Origin: Plantago major | Taxonomy: Eukaryota; Streptophyta; Magnoliopsida; Lamiales; Plantaginaceae | Direction of reading: 5' to 3' | DNA: 64,000 nucleotides | Assembly (NCBI GenBank): GCA_026545765.1 | Contig: CM048841.1 | Coordinates: 96,491,352-96,555,351 of the forward strand | In this document: piece after piece, positions 1 to 12,346 of the stretch | Position numbering within the stretch: position 1 is the stretch's first letter | How the letters are laid out: each line of letters begins with the position of its first letter | The notes under the pieces: generated by a model | Seen by the model: only the letters and a program-made list of their open reading frames with translations | What the model was told of the DNA's origin: nothing | The model's database searches: none | Made by a program: the position numbers and the translations under genes

Positions 1-2048
1 TTTCTGTATATGTTATTATGCCAATGTGGCCTGAGGGCGTTCCAACAGACAATGTTATGCAAGAAATTCTTTTTTGGCAGGTAAGTGCTTTCGATTTTCT
101 TGATGTGGTTGTAGATAGGGACATCATAAATGGTATTTCGTATAAGTTGAAAATCAAATTTTCCCCCGTTTCCAAAATTAGAGAAAGTTCACTCCTTGCT
201 AATCTGGTCAAGGCACCAACAAGTTTACTAAAGATATCTATGTGCAACTTACCATATTTTTCACCATATGTACTGGATTGTCACCATACGCTTTCATTAA
301 CTGCTTTGCTATTTCATCAGTTACCAATTTACATGTTTACTATGAGCTAAACTGTCTGTCCATTCCATTCCATTCAGTGAGTAGCGAACGCAGTTTTTTT
401 CTTCACATATTTAACAGTGTCCTTGCATTAGAGATTTCATACTCTTAAAATGGTTACTGAAAGATTATAATCCTTCCGTTTTTCCTTTGGTAGAGCCAAA
501 CGGTGCAGATGATGTATCAAGTTATTGCTAAGGAGATTAAATCAATGCAGCTGGATGCACATCCAGAAGACTACTTAAATTTCTACTGTCTTGGCAACCG
601 GGAATCAATTGAAGGCACCCCTGCCCAGGTCTCTGGGGATACTGATAAGGTAGTTTTCCTTGAACAAGAATTGAATTTATTGCCTTTAGGATGTTCTATA
701 CTCACGTATGTTGAATCATTGATTGATAAATGGTTACTCCAATTAAAACCAAAAATGTAATTTCTGTAACTTAGATGTACAGTACAGGTGACATAGTAAT
801 ATGCAATGGTGATTTCATAATTCATAGAATAATTTCTGATCCCCTAATGCTAATGTCTCGTTGAGCTTGGCAGAGAAGAAAAATACAATTTTCTTGCCAA
901 ATTATCTTTTATCTTTAAATCGGGATGTGTGATGAGTCGACATGCATATTCACATTTCCCAAACAGCCAGAGATCCTGGGAACGTAGTATTCCAGACGCT
1001 CTGATCATATGAAGTTTTAAACCAAGAGCCTGTTTACTGGTTTATGTTTCTTAGAGATACCTTCAATTGTATTCTCATCTATATTCTGTTTTTTTTTTTA
1101 TACAAGTCAGTAAAATCATATTCATCTTTGTAGGATTAGGGCTACCTGCCAATAGTTCTCTTTCTATATGCAAACAATGCAAATTTACAAGCGTTTAGGC
1201 TTAAATAAGTTCCTGCTTCAGAGTACATTTGGTTTCTGCATTATTTGTTCTTTGTAAAGAAGGTGGGTTTGCAAAGGAGTTTCAGTCTCTTTAAAAAGTA
1301 TAACCTCGATCATGAATACAACTTGCATTCAGGTTTCAGACTCGCTAAAGTTTCAGCGCTTTATGATCTATGTCCATGCCAAAGGAATGATAGTGGATGA
1401 TGAGTATATCATAATAGGATCCGCCAATATAAATCAGAGATCAATGGCTGGAACGAAAGATACAGAGATAGCCATGGGTGCATATCAGCCTCATCATACT
1501 TGGGGGAAGAAGCAGTACCATCCCCATGGCCAGGTTTGACTTATTCCTAGTAAAAATCCTAATAGATAGTTGACTTGAATTTCTGATCACCTTGAGATCC
1601 CTTCTGATGTTGCGAAAAAGGCTATACTTCTCATTCACAAACATAATCATCAAATGCAGTTCTATACTTTTACAACGGACTTTCCACTAATTTTACTCGT
1701 CTCCAGACTCCAATAAACCTGTCCAATTTTGTATGTTTGTATAAACAGGTCTATGGATATAGAATGTCTCTCTGGGCGGAACACCTTGGGATGATCGAGG
1801 ATTGTTTCAATCATCCAGACTCAATAGAATGTGTGAAGAGAGTGAATGAAGTTGCCGAAGATAATTGGAAGTGCTACACCAATGAAGAAGAATTTACACC
1901 GCTAAGAGGTCATCTTCTCAAGTATCCCATGTTGGTGGAGGCTGATGGCAATGTGGTTCCGTTGCCGGGACATGAGAACTTTCCCGATCTTGGTGGAAAA
2001 GTTCTTGGAGCTCATGCCCCAACTATACCCGATGTCTTAACAACATAA
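1..2048 (+). CDS. PLDdelta: Phospholipase D delta-type, 3' part
   Basis: Phospholipase D hydrolyses membrane phospholipids to phosphatidic acid; the plant delta isoform is plasma-membrane associated and acts in stress signalling (family knowledge). Four exons can be placed: 1-80 (open at the left edge), 494-649, 1333-1533 and 1749-2048, all with GT-AG borders and phase-0 joins. The first visible exon reads [14 protein letters not shown], the conserved stretch before the second catalytic motif. Exon 3 holds the second HKD motif, [11 protein letters not shown], followed by [10 protein letters not shown]. The last exon carries the usual plant PLD end ([14 protein letters not shown]) and finishes PDVLTT before TAA, which favours delta over beta or gamma. 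The C2 domain and first HKD motif lie outside the window. Isoform assignment rests on the tail and on the neighbouring SEN1-type gene. Confidence 0.93.
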
Positions 2049-4248
2049 TGACATCTCATACCTGGAAAATTTCACAGCATTGGACAACTATTTGGACAGT
2101 GCCTGTACATTTGATATCTTCCTGTTGTACATTAGTGGTCTTCTATTCTTTTGCTACATTTGTTTTGTTAAAATAGGACAGCAAATTGGATCTACTGGTG
2201 TACTTGTGTTTTTGTTTTGTACGTATGTAACATTGATGAATAATAGCAAAAGAATCATTGTGCTCAAGCAAAAGAAGCTGCCGTTTGTCGAGCTGGATGT
2301 TCTGTAACATGCCAGGGAAATGGAGACTATCCTTGGAGCAAGTTTTCGTTCATACCGAGATGGTGATTGAAGTTGCCGAATATAATTGCAACTTTGTGAG
2401 AGTTGCATTACAGACTGAATGAAGTCGTCTTCAGAAGTCGAGAATCGATCCCTGTATAGTTCCCTTTTGAGTTTTGACTTTTGAGAGTACCAACTGATGT
2501 CCAGGACATGAGAGGTGAGAACAATGTGATAAGTTCATCATACTCGTCTTTGGTGCAATTCGTTTGAAATCGTTTTCAATTGTTTCAGTATCTTAAAGGA
2601 TTCATCATACTTGTCTTTGGTCCAATTCGTCTGAAATTGTTTTGGGAAATCAAAGATCGTTTTCAGTTCTTTCAGTATCTTAAAGGATGTGATCGAGTAT
2701 TTGTCCATTAGGACAAGAATAGAAAATGGTGACAATGGGATATTCAAGCTTACGTGTAGCAAGAAGCAACATTGCTTTGAAGATATGTGTTGTTATTGGG
2801 AACTAAGGGCCACCTCACACTTGTGTCAGCAGGGCATTTTATCTATATATCCCTTCAACTCTGAAAATAGTGGGCAGATATTGTTATTGCTTTGCTACTC
2901 CCTAAACAAGATAACTCCAATTTATTCGTGTGCAGTCTACTACACGACCATCCTTTTGCCCCACCAAGGCATGGACATCCTAATCCACAACTCAAATATT
3001 TACCTACATGGGAATGATGATTTATTCGGATCGACGTGGAACGGGCACTGGAAGAGGTAGTCTGTTACCGAGCCACCTCGAGCAATACTTAATACTCAAA
3101 GTTTCATATGTGAAGCGAGTTTTCAAATTATTTTCTTAAAACTTGCTTCCTCGAACTCCGCCTTGAAATAAGGTTTCCATATGCTTTTATGGTTAACATT
3201 TAAAAAATAAGATACTTTTTGAATAAAATAATATAAGTTGACTGGATAAACTAATTTATAATCAGTGGAAGAACTATTGTAATTACCTTTTGAATATTTT
3301 AGTTTTATAATGGAAGGAAAATTTTGCCAAAAATAGAAATGGAGACTTTATTCGGGACGTTAAAAATGACAAAACGCAAATCTTGTTCCGGGATGGAGGA
3401 AGTACTGCAAATAAAAGATATAGGGAAAAAGGAGACACTATATTTAACTCATTATGTTCTATCTTATATTTAAAAAATGTTGATTTACACTCTTCCCGCC
3501 CTGAAAACTATAACACGCACTTTAGGTTTGGAATACATTTTGGGTAGACTATTTCTTTTTATAGTTAAAAGAGGTAAACTCTAACGTTCTAAAATTTCTT
3601 GGATTTAGAATGTTACTCCGGAGCACCACAGTTCAAAGGGTCAGACATCGGATCACCTCTTCACCTCTTGGGGGTTATATAAAGTATAATAATAAAAGAT
3701 AACTATCTTTTTTTCCCAAAAACAGAAATATTTATTGAATTTATTATGGAGGGTGGATATTGCACCTTTTTATGGATAACCTCAACTTTTTTTTTTTTTT
3801 TTTTTATATAGGATCTTAGAAACTGATAAAGTCAATGTTCAACAAAGTGCTTCCTTCCTAGTCGATAAAGTTTTATCCAGATGACATGTAGACTGTAGTA
3901 GTTTCCTAGTTAAGTGTTTTGGATTAATAATTCAATGATTATATCATTTATATGTGGTATATGAATAATTGTCATTACCATTAAATACACAATCCAAATT
4001 ATAGAAGTAAGAAAAATTTTGATTCAGAAAATAAAAATAAAGAATATAGGACTTGAATGACTTGTATATATCCATCTTTTTCTCTGTTCCATCTCCCAGC
4101 ATAACAATTAACAATCATCATTTCTACCAAATTCCATTCCATATCCATCCCAAACTTTAGTGGTTAGAGTTTCATCACTTTGCAAGAAACATTTCTTCAG
4201 GATCCATATAGTAAAACAATCACATTGCACTAAAGAAAAGTAATTAAA
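2049..4248. other. PLD 3' UTR and intergenic spacer
   Basis: No gene is seen. The first few hundred bases are presumably 3' UTR of the phospholipase gene. The rest is AT-rich, with a short tandem duplication near 2534-2687 and a poly-T tract near 3788-3806. Short open frames here (for example 2689-3060) have no recognisable protein content. Confidence 0.6.
2534..2687. repeat. Diverged two-copy tandem repeat
   Basis: Two adjacent copies begin TTCATCATAC and end CAGTATCTTAAAGGA: 2534-2600 (67 bp) and 2601-2687 (87 bp). The second has about 20 extra internal bases. It lies just beyond the phospholipase gene, probably in or near its 3' UTR. No function is evident. Confidence 0.8.
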
Positions 4249-5876
4249 ATGAGGGCTATCTCTCTTACATGTTCTGCTACTTTGCTTCCTCATCACAATC
4301 ATCCACATGACACTGCCAACAGGTTCGATCTCGATACCTTGCTTTAATTGCACGTGATCATACTTGTGGATCATGTCTTTATTATACGTTTGTTTAAATT
4401 CTTGCAACCTTTAGGTGTGTATCATTGTCTTCTCCAACCAGAGTGATCAAGTCTCAGCTTAGCATTCCAAGACGAAACCGGCTTAGATATACCGGTAGAT
4501 GTATTCCTGGCTTCAGGTAACTGACTAACTTGTGTTTAGTATTGGATCTAATTATCACGTTGAATTGTGGAGTTCAGGAACTATTTTGCACTTGTTAAGT
4601 TGTTTCTAATTTTAATCATTGGTTCAGTGATCTGATCGATTGGTTGAAATTCTACGCGTAGTAATCGATTTGCCTGTAAACTAAGGTGATATTGTAGTTC
4701 CAAACTCAAAAAAAGCATACAATATTCCATCAATGTTAGGCTTTAGATGTGCAAGTCTAGGCCGATGGCCTATATTTCATACGTTGTCAAGTTGTCCTAA
4801 ATCTTGAACGAATCTCAACATACAATGTTGAACTGGAAGTCGTACATGGAGTCTGGCCTATATTTCATACGTTGTCAAGTTGTCCTAAATCTTGAACGAA
4901 TCTCAACATACAATGTTGAACTGGAAGTCGTACATGGAGTCACTAAAGCGAAGATTCTATGCAGTGGCTTGGCAATGGACAGCGGTACTAATGTGCAACG
5001 AGCTGTTGTTCCAGCCTCGGTTCCAGTTCGAGTAGCACATGAGCTTCTTCAAGCTGGTCATCATTATTTGGATGTTAGGTAGTAAATTATAGTTCCTACT
5101 TTTAAGAAAGTTAATTGTTTATATGAGAAATAGATTGTAAATATGGCTGCGAAAACTCTGCAGGACAACTGAGGAATATAGTGAAGGACATGTTGTAGGT
5201 GCTGTCAATGTCCCATACATGCTAAGAGTTGGACCAGGTTGATTCCTCGTCTTTCTCCCAAAATCGGCTAAGCATTTACTCTTGTTTGCGTAATCTGTGT
5301 TAAAAGTTCGGTTTGACATGCACAGGCATGGCTAGGAACCCCAACTTTCTGGAGGAAGTATTGACTCATTTCGGCAAATATGATGAAGTTATTGTTGTAA
5401 GTTCATTTAGTCTGAACATATTTGATACTGAAAACGAAAACCTTGCACTTTGCGACGATCTCAGGTGATGATATTTTGGCAATGCAGGGTTGTGAGTTGG
5501 GGAAAAGATCACTTGTGGCTGCTACTGAGCTCTTTTCTGCTGTAAGTTACTACATTACATTGCATTTCTATAATGCTGCAAGTTAGCTACTACTACTTCG
5601 AAGCTGATTCTCGAAATCTGCTTAACCGTTCCCAAAGGAACTTCGTATTCATCCTGATCAGTTCATATACGCAATAGCAAACAAGTTTCTTGATTGTTTT
5701 AAACTGCCATATCTCATAGAATGCGATTCAGCTTTCACATTCGTTGCACGTTTTCGGTTTGTTAGGTGTAAAGTTCTAACTGGAGATGAACTGAATGTTT
5801 ATAGGGCTTTACTGGAGTTACAGACATGGCTGGAGGATATGCTGCTTGGACACAGAATGGGCTTCCAGTAGAGTGA
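4249..5876 (+). CDS. STR15: Plastid-type rhodanese, SEN1/DIN1/STR15-like
   Basis: Single-domain rhodanese (sulfurtransferase) of the senescence/dark-induced type. Seven exons join in frame to 186 residues: 4249-4322, 4415-4516, 4965-5078, 5164-5237, 5326-5396, 5488-5541, 5805-5876. Exons 1-2 encode a Ser/Arg-rich, acid-poor leader (MRAISLTCSATLL...) that looks like a plastid transit peptide. The rhodanese domain follows from about residue 75: SVPVRVAHELL, HHYLDVRT, GAVNVPYM, the active-site loop CELGKR, and the end GFTGVTDMAGGYAAW. The cysteine of the CxxGxR loop is present, but the usual Ser before Gly is Leu here. Length matches Arabidopsis SEN1 (about 182). A shorter start at 4975 would give a cytosolic STR16-like form; the long model is preferred because both upstream introns fit in phase. 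Intron 2 carries an 88-bp tandem duplication. Confidence 0.85.
4766..4941. repeat. Perfect 88-bp tandem duplication in an intron
   Basis: 4766-4853 and 4854-4941 appear identical base for base by eye, so the duplication is recent or recently homogenised. It lies in intron 2 of the rhodanese gene and ends about 23 bases before the 3' splice site, so it probably duplicates the branch-point region. The reading frame through both copies happens to be open and in phase with exon 3, giving a spurious longer N-terminus. Confidence 0.93.
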
Positions 5877-6533
5877 TAACTATAATTACATGTACTGAAG
5901 TAATAAAGAAGAGCAGGACAAATTGTAAATTGGGAATCAGTCTACAAATTGTGCAGTTAGAAATAATTATCTTATTATTAGAAAGCCTTTCTTATGCTCC
6001 ATTTGGTGCCATTCATATTTGTCCTCCCCTTTGATTGGTTTCTGGATGTGTTACGCGAAAAACAAACCGATAAAATGACTAATATAGTTGACAACTTATT
6101 TTTTCAAAAGCTATACTTCTAGTTTTTCAAATGAGAGATTACAGGAATTTACAAAATAGAGTTATTGAGCCCGATCACTTCATTATAATCAAATAAGGTG
6201 AAATCACCTGGTAAGAATTAACATGGCTGATCAAATAAGATCAAATATACATGGCCCCTAATTAGTTGGGTCAATTAGATGAGAATATTTAGATGATCAT
6301 TGCACTATATAATGCTTAGTTTTATATCGCTTTTATTAGGTGTCTATGTTCATCTATGGATGAGTGGTAATACTGTTTAGGAGATTTATGGTTTGGTAAT
6401 TAATTTTGAAATTCAACTTGAATTGAATTTTATAATTAATAATCTAAAGTTGAGTTTTCACATTATGTGTTTGGTATTAGATTGTCACTGTAACTAATTG
6501 TTGTTAAATACTAGTAGTAAATAGTTTAAAGTC
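5877..6533. other. Intergenic spacer, nothing recognised
   Basis: Rhodanese 3' UTR followed by AT-rich sequence. No gene, RNA or clear repeat seen. Confidence 0.6.
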
Positions 6534-6930
6534 TTTTTTTTTTTTGGAGAATTTAATTTTTTTATTAAGAATCAACAATCTGTGGCACAAGAAATGCCAA
6601 AGACTCTTCTAAACCACAATACAGTCAAAGGACATTTCCAAACCGAAACAGATAAAATGAGTACAACTTTTACCAACGGATATTTGACAACACACCTCTA
6701 GGATAAATCTCCCAATCCAGCTTTATATCTTATCCAAGTTCAGGTATTGAATTTAATCAGCTCCAAAATTTCGTTCCAAGTTTTTGACGAGTTTTGAAAA
6801 ATGAACTCGTTTCTTGCTTTCCACAAAATCCATACCGTTCCTTGCCAAAAGATCTGACCAAACTCCTTAATTTTGTCAGAAAACCACTGAGCGAGAAACA
6901 CAAGATCTACAGCTTAAAGTTAAATATGAC
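6534..6930 (-). mobile_element. 5'-truncated LINE 3' end
   Basis: On the minus strand, AQWFSDKIKEFGQIFWQGTV and then WILWKARNEFIF can be read near 6900-6790. This is the C-terminal zinc-binding reverse-transcriptase region (zf-RVT) of plant LINEs. The frame then meets stops. On the plus strand the piece begins with a run of T at 6534-6545, which is the poly-A tail of a minus-strand element. It is therefore a dead, 5'-truncated non-LTR insertion of about 0.4 kb. No target duplication was found with confidence. Confidence 0.72.
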
Positions 6931-9345
6931 ATTTTTACAAAACTCAATCACAATTGAGGTTTCTTTAACTCAAGCGGAAATCCAAACATGCGGCTACGGT
7001 TTAACAAACCCGTGTTAACATCCACCTAGGGCATCAAAACATATCATGTGGTAGTATCAGCATCATCATATCTCGAGAAGTTTCTACTTTATATGTACTG
7101 CAGGTTTCTATTCGAGTGTTTAAGGTTATAAATGGAGTAGATTTAAAGAGCAGTCTTATATTTTCATGGACCAAAATGAATTGAATTTTCAAAAGGTTTA
7201 GTGCACATAAAACACGCACCATGTAAATACTAATGTCACGAGATTATAATGTCAGCCCCCAACTTTTTGATAGTATACTATTCACAACTGGAAATAATAC
7301 TTGGGAAAATAGGAATAATCCGGAATACCAATGTAATCTTTTTAGATGGACTAAAATTAACCGATAAAATAATAATAACCAAACATATTAAGGTAATTTG
7401 CTAAGAATATCACAGTTATATATACACATTAAAATAATATTAATGCTTTGTTTACCACTAACTTTTCAGCTCCATGATTTTTTTTTACCATTGACTAATA
7501 AAAAGTTCGTTACATGAACGCGCAACTTCTTAAATCAGCTAGCTGGTTAAGAAGCTACTCATTCTTATCTTTTTCATTCCGAAAATATCCCTGACCTAAA
7601 TTAGAAAAAAAAAAAGAAGGAAAAACTACCGGTTTTTATTATTTATTATATTCTCGACTTATATTTTATATTTGATCCTTTGTAACTAGCATAAGGATTA
7701 ATGCATGCTCATCTCTTTAAAATGCATACATGTAGTATACATCAATTACTGATTTTTTTTCATTACTAAGTTAAAATGCTCAACGAATATTTCTTTCAAG
7801 TTCTGATAATTTTGATGATGTTATTAAAATGTCGATGTAAAGTACATTGAATATATATTAGAATAATTGGACAAAATGTGATGTACTATTATTTAAAAAA
7901 CTATAGACTAATAATACGATGAGAACGGTTAAAGAACATAAAAATAAGAGTAATGCCATTTTATGTCATTTTACAAAATACCAGCTAGTTTATCAGTTAA
8001 TTTGCTAAACACCTACATTTAAAATCAGCTAGCTTCTCAACTAGTTAATCAAATTCTAATCACTACCTAACTACCAATTTAATTAATCAATTACCATTAA
8101 TTTTTCAAGCAAGCTAAATTTTCACTCATAAATTAAAGATTATCACTATTTATAATTATACTTAAAAACATCGTCCTTCAAATTCCTCACAAAGCTCCTT
8201 ACAATACTTCGTGTTTTGAAAAATGCATTACATATATGTGATTCTACAGCTTCTACTTTAGGAATTTTAAATCCTTAGTACTTTTCATCCATTTTCTTTT
8301 TCTTGAATTTATTGCTCCTCCTTTCCCCTCAAGTTGACTTTGTTTTTCCAAGTTACTTTATTATACTTTTATGTGGTTGATTTTGATGTTATCCATATTT
8401 CATTTCTGTTTCATAAAAATATTCTAATACTTCCAGTGCCCCCAAAGAATTTTATAGTTTGGTACGTAATTTTGGGTCAAAGATTAAAATAAATGATACT
8501 AATACTTAAAAGATGATAAAACGTGTAATTTGTGTGTAAACTTAAGAATTTTTATTATTTGATGGGTGTGAAGAATTTTTATGTTAATCCAGACTATTAG
8601 TTAGAAAATTTATATAAAACCGCAAATTCGTATTGTTAGTAAAATTGAGTGATTGTTGATATTCATTTCATAAATATAAATATAAGACGTCCTATCTAAT
8701 GATTGTCGTCCGGTCTTATGCTTTAATACATGGTACTAGGTGTGATTTATGTGTTGCGGAAAATATAAAGGAACATGAATCATTACAGTACAATGTACTA
8801 CTAGTATAGAATAAATCGTGATTTTGTAATATATAAAACTCACCGCAATATTGGAACACTTGTAGTATCTTCGGATGTCAAATTAGTTGTTACACCTATA
8901 TATTGTTTTGTCGGCACACTGACTAGAACTATATCATAATTCATAAACAATACTAGTCTAGTACTAATACTTTTTAATCATATAGTACCAAAATTATGCT
9001 AACGGTTCCTTTTGCTAATTAACAAATCAAATTTAGAAGCGAATATATATTATATTATTCAAACCTGAAACCAAAATATCTTAAAGCAGATATTATGCTT
9101 ACTTTGAATATCTTTTATAGTAGAAGTATGATTTATCCCAAGGTTGCGATGGTTTCGAAAATTTAATTCGTTGAATATTTAATTTGATCCAGCTTCAAAG
9201 GCCCTTCAATCAATTATACGATTAAGCTACTTAACTAGGCTGATGCCATGAGCTCCTAACCTTGTAACAAATGTCGAGACCCTTGTCCACTAAGTATCTT
9301 ACTCGAGCCTATTCAACTCAATACTTACGAAGTATTTTACTGTTC
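6931..9345. other. AT-rich intergenic region
   Basis: No coding content is recognised. Segments near 7480-7560 and 7980-8100 share short words (CAGCTAGC, TAACTTTTCAG-like) and may be decayed MITEs, but their ends cannot be fixed. Confidence 0.5.
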
Positions 9346-9574
9346 GCTTCATTTGGTTTGAGGGAAAATGGGGGAAAATAAAATAATAGGGGAAAATAAG
9401 ATTTTCCTGAAAAATGTGAGGAAAAACAACTTTCCTTATTTTATGGAGATAGATGTATTTTGTATAGATTTTAATAAATTTTCCAGGATTTACTAAGAAC
9501 TATCAAATTGTGGAAAACAATATGTTCCCCTATTTATTTTCTTTTCCTCCATTTTCCCTCTAACCAAATAAAGC
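9346..9574. mobile_element. MITE with 26-bp terminal inverted repeats (family A)
   Basis: The left end GCTTCATTTGGTTTGAGGG... and the right end, read in reverse complement, GCTTTATTTGGTTAGAGGG... agree at about 24 of 26 positions. The 229-bp interior is AT-rich and non-coding. A diverged relative lies at 29565-29733. No clean target duplication is visible, so the superfamily is open. Confidence 0.8.
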
Positions 9575-11428
9575 TCCCACTTCCCACCAAACGTACGCCT
9601 TTTATTACAGAGTATTTAAAAGCATTTAACTATATCTCGCTCCATTTATTCGGGTGCAGTCAATTTTTATCCTTCATCACAAAAGGGAACATTCTGGAAT
9701 GCTAGTACTTGTGAAAAACCTGTGGTGGAAAGGAAATGGTGAATAATGATTGATCCATGGTATGTGACGCTAGCTTAAATATCCCTTTCTGGCATGGGTA
9801 TGCATTTGAATTTGATCACATACATGATATAGATATTTGCCTTAGCCATTAAGTCTAGCTATGAACGTTTAAGAAAGGGCAGGTGAGATTCAAATGTTCA
9901 ATTAAATGTGCCTCTCAAGCACCATATATACAATAGCACACCATTTATTATGTCTTACCTTATGTGTTCAATTTACTAGCAAGTTACAATAGTATTTTGC
10001 TACTCATCCTTAAAACCAAGGATACTAAAAACGCGAGAGAAAGTTGGGGGCGATATCTTTTCTGGCCAATTTGTCTTGAACTAACTTGGTATCGAGTCTC
10101 GGAACACTTCAAAGAATATGGTGGAGATATAATAAACGACTTATCTTTGAAAGAGTAGACGTGGCCTACTTATAGAGAACCAATCTCCATAAAATTTGGG
10201 GTCGTGTCCTTTCATGGAAAATGTCCTATAAAAATAGTTCTGAAAAGTCACTAATTGAGCATTGCGGGTCCAGGCGTGGAACTGACACGGCATGGAAGTG
10301 TCAGGGTCGGAAATGGACCCAATGGTACTCCCAGCGGGGTACTTGAGCTCGAACCTGCAATATTCGAAGGCTCAACTCTAAATGCTGGAAATATCATATC
10401 CAATGTGACTATTCATCTCAGGTCGCTCGGTGCGTTCGGCTTGGGCCAAACAAATTAGATAGGATTAACAATTACTTTCGCCGTCCTATATAAAGGTTTC
10501 CATTCAATTTTTATCGACTTTTCTAAACTTTTATTTGACTATGAATCGATCATAGACCATAACAAAAGATAGATGCATGTAGCCTAATTTGCAAGTACAC
10601 GTATGATGTCCGAATTTCATTTCTGACTCCAACCTTGCGGCACCATTAAGTAGACCGTGAAAGGAAATGGTGGAAAATAGAAGTAATCAAGCCATAAATG
10701 CAGTTGCTCATTGTTCTTGAATCAAACTCTTATATTATGTATGTAGTCATTATACTAATTAAGATTATAATACCAAGCATGAAATCCATTTTAGGAAAGC
10801 AAGTTCATTTGTTGACGTGTTGAATAGTCATCCTGTAGATCAATTCCGAGGTGGTTCAAAGCCATTGGTTTTTCTTGACCACGCGGATCCACTAAGACAA
10901 TGAGGTTTCCATTTAATACAGTTGGAAAGTATGTGGTTCCGACTTAATACGGTTAACTTTACTTTCATAGAAAAAACAACACTTAGGAATGAAGTCATCT
11001 CATGCTTATGTTAACACGCATCTTGAACACCCTTATCGTTTTCAAGTTTCAAGTTTCAACTATGAAGTGTCCGGTTAAATCGACTTATTCGATCAGTGTC
11101 ACATTATTTAGTGTCGTCAAAAACAAGTTTTATGTGTACGTGAATTCATGTTCGTGAAACAGATGTTACTAGTGTATTGGTTATTAAAATTCGACGAAAT
11201 ATGATATGCCAGTTAACGAATATAATGTTTTTATTGAAATGTAAATGGGTGGAACAACTTAACCACAATATATGGAAAATGATGTTTTTAAGAGAAAACA
11301 AACTCAAAAGTTAAGTGTTTGAACTCGTATTAATTCTGACAGTGAGTCAGTGATCAGCTGTGTGCACCAAAATGGCTGGCAGTGGCTAGCCCTATCTCCT
11401 CTAGTTGCGGCAGTCTATATATTACGGG
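9575..11428. other. Intergenic region, no gene recognised
   Basis: AT-rich with a less AT-rich patch at 10250-10450 that keeps a 67-codon frame open (RHGSVRVGNGPNGTPSGVLE...). It matches nothing I recognise and has no obvious promoter, so it is not called as a gene; it could be a relic of a mobile element. Confidence 0.45.
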
Positions 11429-12338
11429 TAGGGGTGTACACGGGCGGTTACGGGTGATTATTTACCGAAATTATAACCGACCCATCAATGGCGGGTAGGC
11501 TAAATCACTAACCACGGCGGGTGTAATTTTCTCCAAACCGCTGCGGGTCGGTTGGCTATTTTATGCAGGCGGGTGGCGGGCGGATTGGCGGTTTTCACAC
11601 GTAAAAAGAGAACATATATTACAACGTTTGAAATAGAGTAAATAAGTTTAAATGCAAAATAAAAACTTCCATATATTGTTAAATATGCGATAATTTTCAA
11701 GTTTGATAATAACCAAAATATAATTACATAAATTCCAAATACAAGTATATAAATTTGTAAACATGTCGGTACATGTGTATTAAAAAAGATCTAACTATCA
11801 AGGAGTTCTTAATATTGTTTGATGGGCAGAAGGTTTCTAGCCGAACAGTTATGTTGCACGTGCAACATATATCTAGGAAGATATCTATTTTAGAAATATT
11901 AAATACAAACAAGGCTTTTTAAGAGATATTTCTTTCATTAGCCTTTCGTGCAAATATAAGGGGGTGGTAAAAGGATACGTGAAGAAATACAATGGGGTTG
12001 GATTTGATGTACTTGTAATAGAGGTATATAAAAAAGGTAGAGAAAATCGTAAATGACATTTCAAAACATTATAGTAAGAACAAAAATTAATGGAGGACAT
12101 GAAAATATTAGTATATGTTATGTTATTAGTATATTAATAAAAGTTGATGTATATCAAAAGTAGTATATGCGGGCGGGTCGGTCGGTTAGGCGGTTGGCAT
12201 CCCTCCACCCGTCTAGTGGCGGTTAACCAAAAAATTAACCGTGGCGATTTTGTGCCAAAAAATTAACCGGCGGGTGCGGTTAGTCGGCGGGCTAAATGGC
12301 GGGTGTGGCGGGCGGTTATTTTTTTATGTACACCCTTA
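11429..12338. mobile_element. Non-autonomous hAT element with 8-bp target duplication
   Basis: The ends TAGGGGTGTACA and TGTACACCCTTA are inverted repeats matching at 11 of 12 positions. They are flanked by the exact 8-bp direct repeat ATTACGGG at 11421-11428 and 12339-12346, the target-site length of the hAT superfamily. GC-rich subterminal arrays of CGGGCGGTT/GGCGGGT words fill roughly the outer 150-200 bp at each end, around an AT-rich core. No transposase is present. Confidence 0.92.
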
Positions 12339-12346
12339 ATTACGGG

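Noticed and set aside
4804-4974. An N-terminal extension of the rhodanese through the tandem duplication
   Set aside because: The open frame is an accident of the 88-bp duplicate; exons 1 and 2 join in phase to 4965 and give a transit-peptide-like leader.
10090-10470. A possible LTR-element relic (TGGTATCGAG resembling a primer-binding site, and a 67-codon frame)
   Set aside because: No terminal repeats and no recognisable protein; the evidence is too thin to name an element.
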